A DNA stretch of 64,000 nucleotides from Diphasiastrum complanatum (lineage: Eukaryota; Streptophyta; Lycopodiopsida; Lycopodiales; Lycopodiaceae). A program made the position numbers and the translations under genes. Positions within the stretch are counted from its first letter, which is position 1. Each line of letters starts with the position of its first letter. Below, in pieces: positions 27,241-39,200 of this stretch. The stretch covers positions 18,860,149 to 18,924,148 of the forward strand of contig CM055106.1 in assembly GCA_029204225.1 (NCBI GenBank), in the 5' to 3' direction. The notes below the pieces were generated by a model. It worked only from the letters and a program-made list of their open reading frames with translations, was not told where the DNA came from and made no database searches.

Positions 27241-30200
27241 AGTTGGGCGCCCAAAACTTCTCTCTTATTTTCTGTGGAGATTGATTGATAACTAGATCTT
27301 GGTGACTTGATTCTTGCTTTCCTACATGGTATCAGAGCTACCGGATCTGCAGCAAGCTTGTTTGTTGGCGCCCTACCAGAAGAGGAGCTTCTCTGCTTTT
27401 TGTTGTGAAATTTCAGCATCTTGCTGATCTTTTCAAGTGGAGTTTGGATCAGCTTTTTTGTCTTTTTTCAGGTTGAAGGAGGGCGGCCATCAGAGAATTT
27501 TTGGCACCCAAAAATCAGAATCTCAAATCTGATTTTTATGCAACCAGTTTTCAGCAAGTTTTGTTTGGAGGGCGCCCAAAAATCTGCTACTGATTTTTGG
27601 TTGTGGTGTCTCCTTATCTTGCTGTTTTTGTTTTCAGGTTTGCATTTGTGTAGGAGGGCACCCAAAAATTCAGTAAACCCTATTCAGGGTTAGGTCAACT
27701 TGTGGCTGGAAATTTGCAGATTCTCAGCAAGTAGTAGGGCGCTTTCAACAGCCCTATTGGAGTGTGTGTTGATCACACTATTTGGCTTCCTAATTAGCTT
27801 TCGGTGTAGGCTTCAATCGAAGCTAACCTAATTTTCAAGCAGCTGGTTTTTTTGTGCAGAAAGACAGCCATCTTTCCATTATCTTGTGGGCACTTTTAAG
27901 ACATCTTGTGCTCCTACTTTCAACTCTTTGTTTGCTGCAAATATTTGCGTAGATTTGGTTGTGGAAAAGCTCTCTTTCCTATCTACTACAAGCTGAAATT
28001 TTGTTGGAGGTAATGGCTAAAGAATCGGAAGCTATCGGTTCTTTGTTTAGTGAAGATCGGTTGGATGGCACAAACTACTCCTTGTGGAGTTACATGATGA
28101 AGAATCTTCTCATAGCGAAAGGGCTGTGGGATTTGGTCAATGGTGATGAGGAAAGGCCTCCATCTTTGGCACCTCCTACAACTCGTGGATCATCATCATC
28201 AACATCATCTTCTACATCTTCGGAAGAACAAAAGAAGTGGGATAGAAGGGATGCACAAGCACATTCTATGGTTGCTCTTGCTGTGAAAAGATCTATCTTA
28301 CTTCATATTAGGTCTTGTAAGACATCTAAAAGTGCGTGGGATACACTTTATACTATGTAGAGAGTCAAAAATCCAATAAGAGTGGTGTATCTTAGAAATC
28401 AGCTTTCTTTGTTGAAGATGCAAGAAGGGGATCAAGTGACCAATCACTTGACGAAGATCAAGGATCTTCGTGAGGAGCTTCTCAATATTGATGAGATAAT
28501 TGAGGATGCTCAATTTGTTTCCATTGCTCTCAACTCATTACCTTCATCTTATCTTCCATTTGTTTCATCTTTGAGTATCTCTCTTAGGGGACAGCAACTC
28601 TACGTTGATGAACTTGTTGGGCTGCTTCTTGAAGGAGCAAACGAGGCAAAACTTTGCGGGTGACACTCAACAAGATCAAGCTTTCTTCACGAAAGGCAAG
28701 GGCAAAGGCAAGTCAAAAGGAAAGGGGAATCCTCCTTCCAAGGATGAGCAAAAGCCCGTTGGAGGTCAAAATGTCAACACTCAAAGAAGAAAGGGAAGTG
28801 CCATTATTGCAAAAGGTATGGGCACTTCATCAAGGATTGTAAGAAGAAGCTTGCGAAAGAGAAGAGTAAGGGAATTGATACTAGTGCTTCACTTGCTACT
28901 TTGGAGCAAGAGCTTGAAGCTAGAGCTGATTTTGCAAGTTGCTGATTTTCAGCCCATTGAATGGGTGATTGATAGTGGTGCTACTCGTCATATGACTTCT
29001 CGCAAAGAAGCATTCACTAAATTAGTGAAAGTGCAAAATGGAAGTAAGGTACAATGTGCAGATGATGCATCTTATTCTATTCATGGAATTGGAATTGTAG
29101 CCATCATTGCCTAATGGTGAAGAAAAGTACATTAAGAATGTGCTTTATGTTCTGGGAATCAAGAAGAATCTTCTTTCGGTTTCAACTATGTTGAAGCAAC
29201 GACTAGTTGTTGAGTTCAAAGTACATCACAATCATTAGAGTTGGCTGAATTGTGGCACGCAAGGTTGGGGCATCTCAACTTTGCAAGTTTGAAGAAGCTG
29301 AAGACATTTAATATGGTAGAAGACATTCCTACTATTGAGCAGCCGGAAGGACATGTATGCGAGGGGTGCATACTTGGAAAGTTTTAAAGGAAACCTTTTC
29401 CAAATGATGGAACTATAAGGGTTCTTGATAAATTTGATTTGGTTCATAGTGATGTTTGTGGTCCAATGAGGACCAAATCCACTGAAGTGCATCTATTTTG
29501 TGACTTTTATTGATGACTTTTCCCGTTTTACATGGATCTATCCTATGAAGACTAAATCGCAAGTTTTTCAACGTTTCAAAGATTTTCTAGCAATGGTGGA
29601 AAATCAGTTTGGGCATTCTTTGAAGACCCTACGCACCGATCGAGGAGGGGAATACATTAAGAATACGTTCGGTGCATTTTTTCGAGAAAAGGGAATTCTA
29701 CATCAAATGACAACTCCCTATACGCCTCAACAAAATGGTGTTGCCGAGCGAAAGAATCGCACACTTATGGAGATGGCCCGTTGCATGCTCAAAGCAAAGG
29801 GGTTGCCTCACAAGTTTTGGGTTGAAGCGGTTATAACGGCAGCATACATAAGCAATCGTTGTCCTACTAAAGCATTGAAAGTATTAACTCCTTATGAAGT
29901 TTGGTATGGAAAGAAGCCTACAATCTCTCACTTTCGCATTTTTGGTTGTACGGCTTATGCTTTTGTTCCAAATAAACTTCGTACAAAGCTTGAGGATAAA
30001 GGAGTTAAATGCATTTTTGTTGGCTATAGTAATGAAAGCAAAGGCTATAGGCTGTTCAATTTGAGCACTAACAAGATTATTGTTAGTCGTGATGTGCATT
30101 TTGATGAAAAGAATTCATTGGATGTGGCCCCAACTCATATCTTGAAGGGGGACAAGTTACGAATAGAGCCACAGCTGATCTAGAGCTAAGCTATGAAAGC

Positions 30201-33200
30201 ATCACATAAGCAAGACTTAAGTTATGACAGCAGCACATAAGCAAGACTTAACCCTAGAAAGCACGAAAGAGAGAGATTAAGGAGACTAAAGAGAGAGATC
30301 AATATCATCAGCTGAATAACAAATGACACAGTTTCCCTACTTATAGCCAAGAGGAAGCCCTAAAAGGAAGCTTCCGGTGGCTAGGGCCCAACTGGGAGGG
30401 AAAATAGTGCGCCCTCCAAGAAGGCCCCCACTCTCCAATAATATGTCCAAATGGCCTAGTAATGAATAATAAGGCCAAAGGCCAACCATATAGTCTAAGT
30501 GTCACTAATGAATAAAAAAGGGCCCAAGGCCTGCATATGCATAAAGTAAAGTAAATGTAAATGGACGCGGCAAATGTAATGAGCCGAGTCCATAACTCTC
30601 CTTGGCACAAAAGAAAAAGACCCAACTGCCGAAAAGAAACTGGATCAAGTAGCAACAAGCCCTGGTGCATCAACAGCTAGAACAACATCTGATGTAGAGG
30701 AATCAACAAGTGCACCAAGAGCACGATCCTGATCCGCAAGTGATGGCGTATGATAAAAGACATCAATAGGCTCCCATGTGGCCTCCTCAATAGGACAACC
30801 ATCCCAATGGATCGAAAACTGAATCTGTCGGCAGCGTCGACTATGGTGAAGGCGAACCTGGTGCATGGCAGCTGGTAAGAAAGGGAACAGCTCAGGATCA
30901 ACATCATGGCGACGAAGGAAACATCTCAGCCGCGTCATCAGAAACCAAGCAATATGAAACAACCAGGAATGCCAAGGAACCAGAAGAAGATCCAGCAGCA
31001 ACCAGGAGTGCCAAGGTATCCGTAATGCCCACGCTAGTAGAGGATCAGCCCAAAAGATAGGGACATCATACCAAGGTATCCAAAAAGCCCGAGAAGGTAG
31101 AACTGCATCAGCAACAGGAAGCCAATAAGGAAACTAGAAAAGAGATGGACACTCATCGCGAATAGCCGCATGATACACGTAACCATCAACCATATGTGCA
31201 AGGTGCCCCAAGAAAAGATAGCAGCATCGGAAGACTAGCACCAAGGAGATCATCCTGACAAAGGATAGCTAAAATGGAGAAATATGCACCAACATGGTCA
31301 AAAGCCCAAGGTATCCATAGGGCCCATGAATGAGAAGTAGCAATGGCATACGGTACCCTCAAGGCCCATATCACGAGAAGAGCAACATGCCAAAAGCTTC
31401 AGAAGGTCCAAGAAATCAATGCATCATCTAAAAAGACATGATGCATGAAAATAGTAGCAACAAATCTAGAAATAGTAGAGGCCCCAACTGACAAACTGTA
31501 GCCGAAAAACTCATCCAAAAAGGCCTCATATGGACATACCAATCCATCATAGGATACACCAAAAACGGATGGAGAATCGGATGACCCATCGGAAATGGCC
31601 ACAAGTGTAATCCCAAAGTACACACCAGGCGCACAAGTGAGGAATAGAAGAAATGCACTGGAACGAGGAACAGGATCCGCAACATCAGTAGCAAGCATCG
31701 GAGCAATATCCACGTGTAGTTGGGAATGAGTATCAAAGCACATATGAGCAACACTGAAGTATATGGCGGCAACATCCCCAAAAACTATCCAAGAGAGGAG
31801 AAAAGAATTCTCTCAAGGTACCCTGATGGTCTCGGAGAGGACATAAGTCGTCACAACAGGTACTCCAAAAGTATCACACAAACTCCACGAAACACTGTAC
31901 AGTAACTATAAGCAACTACAAAGCACTGTACATCAACTATAAGCAACTAATGTAGATGCATAAAGAAAACCAAACGAGAAGAAAACTCGCTCAAGGTACT
32001 CTAATAGCCCAGGAATGCCAAAGAAATATGTCGTAGTGAAGGGCCCCAACAAGTGAAATATCCAGGGCTAGCCGAATAGCCCAAGAAGACCATAAAAAAA
32101 TCTCGATATGCAGGACCCCAACAACGGAGATATCCAAAGCTAGTCGAATAGCCCAAGAATACCATCGGAAAAGCACAGCTCAGCAACCACTCTAGAACAA
32201 CATCAAAGACCAAGCTATGTGCAGCAACCAGGAATGCCAAGGAACCTGAAGTATAAAGAGATCATGCAGCAACCATGAATGCCAAGGAAATTGTGGTAGA
32301 TCACCCTGACAAAGAATAGCTGGAACAGACAACTGTACATCAACCCAAGGTATGTGCAATGCCCAAGAATGTAGAATGTCGTCATGCCAAGGGATCCATA
32401 GTGCCCATGAGTGTAAAGCAACAATACTGTAAGGTATCCTCATGGACCATGAATATACAATGTCATCATGCCAAAGGAGGCGTAGTAGCCATGAATATAA
32501 AATAGCATCTAGATGAGCATGATCCACAAATGTAATAACATCATACTTAGGCATAATAGCAGAAACACCAACTAATAAGCTCTGGCCTAAATATGCATCT
32601 AGAAGATCCGCATATACAATATGAATAGGAACTATCAACGGAGGGATAGGACACCCAACGTAGGAACCATCATGAAATGTAGAAGCATGTGACATGTGTA
32701 GTGCTACTACTGTATGAGTAGGCAAGTCATCTAAAAGAACAACCATAGACTCATCGTAATAAGCAGCATAGGCTACAACATCTAGCATGGTACTCAAAAG
32801 CAGTGCGATAAGGAACATAGGCTACAATATCTGTAATATCAGCATCAACCTTTGTAGTATCTGTAAGATCAACTTGTGAAGCATCTGCAATATCAACCTG
32901 TGCAACATCAACCTGTAGATGTGACTCAAAGTCACTATGCGAGACATGAACTAACTCAGGTAACTCAATGACTATCTCAAATAGCTCTATGACTGTCTCA
33001 AATGACACATGTGACTCAAATGATTGTGACTCAAGAGCTGGATGACGTGGAAAATGTGGCGCAGGAGCTGACTGACGTGGGAAGCCAGGGGGTGGGTTTG
33101 GTGCATAATGAACCCCACTGCCAAGCGAAGGAGAAGAGGATGGAAATCCAAATGGAGGCCCAAATGGAGGAAAAACAGGAGCTTTACCAAGACCATGAGG

Positions 33201-36200
33201 TTGTAAAGAATCAATCTGTGACTGCATAGTAGCAAAGCCCGTCATAACGGTATCGAAGCGAAGAACGAGGCCAGAAAGGGTCTCATCCATGCGACGAAAC
33301 TGATCGGATAAGGTTTCTTGAGTAGTCTCATTCGGTATAGGTGAATGTGCCATAATGATAGTGGAAGGAATAGACGAAAACTTGAGAGAGCGGACTCTTG
33401 TCGTCACCCCAAATTAGCCTATTAAAACCACTATTATCACAACTAAGAAAGGGCAACAATCAGCAAATGAAAAAAGTGAAAATGAAGGATGTAAAAATGC
33501 GTTGGACAGCCAGGAGGCAAGTGACAAATTGGAGTATCAAACGGAGTCGGAATTTGGTGAAATTTGGTTGAGGATGGGCGATGGACAGCCTGCAAACAAG
33601 GTGTGAAAAATGGCTGCAAACGGAGACAAAAACGGACGAAAGTGACAAGAATGAAGCGGCTGGACAGCCTGCAAACAAAAGTGAAAAGAGGGCTGAAAAT
33701 GGAAGGAGGAACGGACGAAAGAGATGAGGGAATTGGGCGCTAGAGAGCTTGCAAACAAGCTGGAAATGGGTGATAGAGGGTTGGAACTTGGGCGCCGAAA
33801 ATAATCTGCCCAAAATATAAAATAAAATAAAAAGTACTTCCGCTAACTATCTGCTAAAGCTCCGCCAAGGAAAATGCTTTGATGGGAGCTAGTCCTCCAA
33901 ACTGTGCTGAATGTTGCTGAAGCAAAGAGACGAAAGCCCTCAGCAAAGAGAGAAAAATCAGCAAGGAAAATGGGCACCCAATCAAAAAATCAGATCTGAA
34001 ATTCAGCAATCAGGAAAGTGCTCTAATACCAAGTTATGAATAGAGCCACAGCTTAGAGCTAAGCTATGAAAGCATCACATAAGCAAGATTTAAGCTATGA
34101 AAGCAGCACATAAGCAAGACTTAACCCTAGAAAGCAGGAAAGAGAGAGATTAAAGAGACTAAAGAGAGAGATCAATATCATCAGCTGAATAACAAATGAC
34201 ACAATTTCCCTACTTATAGCCAAGAGGAAGCCCTAAAAGGAAGCTTCCGGTGGCTAGGGCCCAACTGGGAGGAAAAATAGTGCGCCCTCCAAGAAGGCCC
34301 CCACTCTCCAGTAATATGTCCAAATGGCCTAATAATGAATAATAAGGCCAAAGGCCAACCACATAGTCTAAGTGTCACTAATGAATAAAAAAGGGCCCAA
34401 GGCCTGCTTATGCATAAAGTAAAGTGAATGTAAATGGACGCGGCAAATGTAATGAGCCGAGTCCATAACTGGACAGCCCACATAGTGTGAATGTTGAAGT
34501 TTTTCTAGATTTGGTACCATCTTCTATTGCTGGAGATAAGGGGCAGCAATCAACCAGTTTTGACCTGCCCAACACCTCATCAAGTTTAGAGCCTAATGTT
34601 CATCAAGAACCCCCCATTGTTGCTCATAATCAGCCTGCAGGAACTGTTGGACAGCAAGGACCAGTTTTGGAAGATCTTGGACAGCCAAGTGCGGTGTCGG
34701 AGGATCTTGGACAGCAAATTGTAAGAAGAGACATGGCTGTTGGACAGCCCAAAACAGTCCCACGGTGGCTATTGTCGACTTTGCGGGACAGCAAAGTAAG
34801 TTCATTTTATGATGGAAAGACACGTGCCTCTACAAAATCAGTGGACTATGCTGATTTTTCAGATTTTGCTCTTACATCTCATGGAGATGTTGCAAAAGAA
34901 CCTGTTTTCTATAAGCAGGCCAAGGGAGTAAAATGTTGGGAGGATGCGATGCAAGATGAGTATGACTCACTTATGAAGAACCAAATTTGGGTTCTTGTTG
35001 ATCTTCCTCATGGGAAGAAGGCAATTGGTTCTAAATGGGTATACAAAATCAAGTATAAGGCAGATGGTACCATTGAAAGGTACAAGGCAAGGCTTGTCGC
35101 CAAAGGCTATGCTCAACAAAAGGGGATTGATTATGAGGAGACTTTTTCTCCTACTGCTCGGATGACTACTGTGAGGGTAGTAACCTCTTTGGCTGCCCAT
35201 TTTGGTTAGCATTTGCAGCAACTTGACATAAAGACAGCATTCCTCAATGGTGATCTCAATGAGGAAGTGTACCTTCAATAACCTGCTGGTTTTTTGGTTG
35301 AAGGCCAAGAAGATAAAGTTTGTCTTCTCAAGAAGGCACTTTATGGACTGAAGCAAGCTCCGAGGATGTGGTATCAAAAGATACATGCCTACTTTTGTGA
35401 TCGAGGGTTTACTAATAGTCCTAACGAATCTACTCTTTATGTCAAGCATACTTCAGATTATATCATCATTATTTTGCTTTATATTGATGATATTATTATT
35501 ACGGGAAGTAATGAGCAGCAGATTGATGTCGTAATACTTGATCTTGGTATGGTTTTTGAAACCTCAAATTTAGGCCTATTGCACTTTTATCTTGGTCTTG
35601 AATTTGTACAAGAAATGGCAGGAATTTTCATCTCTCAAAAACGCTACATTGGGCAGATTTTGAAGCGGTTCAAGATGGAAGATTGCAAGCCGGTTGCTAC
35701 ACCTATGGAGACAGGTCTGAAATTAAGTAGTCACGGTGATGGTGAATCATTTGACACTACTTTATATTGTCAAGCTATTGGCTGTCTCATTTACCTATGT
35801 GATTCAAGACCGGACATTTCTTATAGTGTCTCACTCATGAGTCAATTCATGCATGCCCCGATGACATCACATTGGAAATCTTTCGATATCTTCAAGGAAC
35901 AAGAAGTCATGGACTGGTTTTTCCTGCTTGTGATGATGCATGTTTGGTTGGTTTTAGTGACTCGGATTGGGGTGGAGATCAAGACACTAGACGCTCTACA
36001 AGTGGACATTGCTTTTTCTATGGAAATTCTGCAATTTTGTGGTCAAGTAAAAAGCAGCCCACTGTTGCTACTTTTTCATTTCGATGGAATAGTAGTTTCT
36101 ATCACTCAGATTAAAAATATTTCAAGGAGAAGTCCTGTTTGTAATGGTCACTTTCCTCAATCAATTATTGAGATTATTGATACTATCATGGATAGGTTAT

Positions 36201-39200
36201 TAGGTTGCGAAAATCTGTTCATGCCCATTGCCAGTACATACTACAAAGCTTATGGCGCGGTTTCGGAAAAAAAATTGGTTTTTTTTTTTTTGTTTTTTTT
36301 TGGTCGTTTCGAACACTGAAACAGCGTTTCGGAATGCGTACCAGTTGGAACTTCCTCAAGGTGTTAAGGTACATCCAGTTTTTCACATTAGTCGTTTAAA
36401 GGAACGACTTGGTGGAAAGGATGACTTAATGCCTTAGGAGGACTTAGTTTAGCTGGAGGACCTATCATCCTTTGTACCTACTGAACCACAGGCCATAGGT
36501 TATGTACGTCAACGTGGGCTCAGAAACCGGCAGGTAACTGAGTACTTGGTTCGTTGGAAAGGAAGTTCTGAGGACGATGATACTTGGGAGAAGGAACGTG
36601 ACCTTAAACTGAGATTCCCTGGATTCCTTCCTTAGATAAGGAATTTTTTAAGGAAGAGGGAATGTTAGGGACCCAACTCCCTTGGGTCCCAAACCCAGAC
36701 TTGAGACTGGACGATGACTGGGCCTGTAGACTTGACCGATGACTCGTGAACCTGCATGGTTGCCACGTGTCATGATCCAGGAGTGCACATGGCGTGGAGT
36801 CTCTCTCCTTGGAGGTATACAAGAGGAGGGGGACTCATTTGCCATCCATTATGTCTACCTAGGAGGAGGTGGATGGAGAGCGTGTGCATGGCCAGGATGT
36901 ATTGCTAGCGTGAGGCAGGAGATGGCTGAGAGCCTAGGCGGTGGTATGGGACGCCGTCTGGGATGGAGGTCGGATCCAGCTTGATACAGTCACAGGCCAG
37001 GGCACGGTGGGTGGACCCGGATTAGGTCCTACGGCGGGGTGAAACGTGAATCGTTCGATCTCTTGTGGTTAACCAGCACTTGGAGGTTTGCAGTAAGTAA
37101 GATTGTAACACCGGTAGTAGTCAGGCTTAACCCCCAGCTGGTGACGCCCGGTACGGTCGAGATATGCTCTGTATAAAAAACGTCTAATGTACTGGTGTGT
37201 ACCCAAAGGGAGATCAGTGATAGTGATACCAAATGCTTCCATGAGGAAGTGTGATGCTTGAGAGAACCACGATAGCCGGTATCCCTGAGTCTAAAGGTGA
37301 TGAGAGGACATGAGTGCAATCCGCGTATATCTCTGCTCGGTATCAAGAAGTGCCTGAGCTCGCTGGATGTACGTGATAAGCTGGAAGGCTGCCTCAATCA
37401 GGCAACACTGAAGACGTCGCTGTCCAAACCAATCGCTCGTCCTGTGATATGAAGCCAAATATACCGTGCATGCTCATCATGTCTGACGAACTCAAACATC
37501 TGATGAAGGGACTCTCTGAAGAGACAAGCTACTCCTCCCGAACCACGGCCACTGGCTGATCTAGTCTCAGATCTGTATACTAAATCCCATCTGTATCCCG
37601 AGAAGGTGGGTAAACCGCGCACCTGGCTCTCGTGAGTCTCCATAAAAAACAATAGGTCTCGTCCAGTGATAAAGTCAATCAGATCACCTGCTATAGAGGA
37701 TGAGTGGATGCCATCACAATTCCATACCCCAATTTGAAGATGGTATGGATGGGGCCCCGGGATGCTCCCACCAATCCCGGGGGGCCCCAAATTCCTAGCT
37801 CTGGGAACGGTTAGGGGTGCCAGCAACAAATCGTATTTGACCATCTCGATATATAACTCGTCTACCAGTCTCTCGAGCCGCCTGGAAGGCTTTACACCTC
37901 TCCTCAACCTGGATGTAGGTAAGATCGTCATCCATAAATATGACAGTGCCACGTAACTGGGCTCTACAGCGTAAGGCCTCTCTGCGGCTGTCTAGGGATG
38001 TGAAGTGGATGATCAGTGTAGCTGCATCCCTGGTGGTCCTCCAAGCTATATCTAGTCCATCTGTCACATGTCCTAGAGTGGTCTCGAGAAATCTCGTAGC
38101 TTCGGCCATGGCATCCTGTGTGTCCGGTATCCCACGAACCCTAATGTTATGAGCTTTTTGCTCCCTTGACCGCTCTTCCGAAATGGTGGCTGAGATTATG
38201 CTGTTCAATTTTGTGCTCGAGCTCCCGTATCATGGTGGTGTGCGTTTCCGAGGCTGCAACTTACCTAGTGTTGATCACGTGCTCCAATGAGGCGACTTTA
38301 GACTGCAACAGGTTCTTTTTCTTTACTAAGGAGACCACTACTTCTTTCAACTGTGTAAGTTCTTGCTTCAAGAGTTGGAAATCTGCTCTCATTTGGTCAG
38401 CTTCCCAAGAGGAAAAGAGTACAACTGATTTGGAGGGAGTGTAGGGAAAGGGTGCGGTGGCAGGAGCTGTGGATTGGTGTGAGGACGGTGCGGAAGAGGA
38501 GGATGAAAGAGAGAGGGGAGCAGTAGTGAGAGAAGGAGTGAAAGAAGAAGAAGAAGAGAAGAGGGACGATGTGGAGGGGGGTGCCATGTCAGCCGCAACA
38601 GCAGGCATCTCATCAACGAGGGTGCCATTTTTGGCAGAAGCACCGTTCTTGGCAGCCGCAGCAAGGAGTACTACTGAGGTGGCAGCAACGGTGTGGAGGG
38701 AGATGGGTGAGGTAGCGAGGGGGGGGGTGGGTGAGGTAGCAAGGGGGGGGAGTGAGTAGCAGCGAGGGAGGGGGTGGGTGAGGTAGCGAGGGGGATGGGG
38801 GATGTAACGAGGGGGGTGGGTGAGGGGATGGGTGAGGTAGCAAGGGGGATGGGTGATGTAGTGGGTGGTGTAGCAGCGAGGGAGGTGGTGGGTGAGGTAG
38901 CGGGGGGGGTGAGTGAGGTAGCGAGGGGAGGGGGTGAGGTAGAAGGGCGAGGGGGTAGGACTGTCCTACAGGCAGCACGAGGAGGGGCCATCGTTGGCCA
39001 GAGAGAGGGCTGGTAGCGATGGAGGGAGATGGCTGGCAGCGATGGATGAAGGGCTGGCAGCGATGGACAGGTCGACAGGGTGAAGGCAGCGATGGACATG
39101 TTGGAGGTGGAGGATCAGCAAGGGGGAGCCAACATCGCGAGAGGAGCCACCATCGCGCGCGCAAGAGAGAATTAGAATTATTAGCATTATTATATAAATG

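Larger units (their letters stand above)
30155..34470 (-). mobile_element. LARD-1: non-autonomous LTR element with AG...CT termini
   Basis: Two direct LTRs (30155-30597 and 34032-34470) enclose 3.4 kb without any protease, RT or integrase. The PBS (34031-34020, minus strand) abuts the right LTR, so the element reads leftwards. The GGACA duplications outside it and the continuity of Copia-4 coding across the site fix the ends to the base. The interior carries one gag-like frame near the 5' end and degenerate repeats. This matches a LARD (large retrotransposon derivative) or similar class. Confidence 0.88.
26829..36085 (+). mobile_element. Copia-4 retrotransposon, interrupted and 3'-truncated
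   Basis: A Ty1/Copia element with a 5' LTR (26829-27326), PBS, gag, protease, integrase, RT and RNase H in Copia order. It is split by a 4,316 bp LTR element at 30155-34470. The 3' end is lost inside RNase H ([11 protein letters not shown], about 36085), where a hAT fragment follows, so there is no 3' LTR. The 5' edge lies inside LINE LT-2. Stops and frame changes in gag and pol make it inactive. Confidence 0.88.
37021..39150 (-). mobile_element. LT-3: LINE with ORF1 and endonuclease, RT deleted
   Basis: Minus-strand LINE of the same family as LT-1. From the right: a 5' region of GATGG-rich near-repeats (39130-38950), a G-rich minisatellite, ORF1 (38608-37795 in two frames), ORF2 endonuclease (37952-37410) and then ORF2 C-terminal sequence, with the reverse transcriptase missing between them. 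It lies directly downstream of the 3' end of LT-4, as LT-1 does with LT-2. Confidence 0.65.

Noticed and set aside
30155-34470. LARD-1 as an autonomous Copia or Gypsy element
   Set aside because: No protease, RT, RNase H or integrase motif on either strand inside it.
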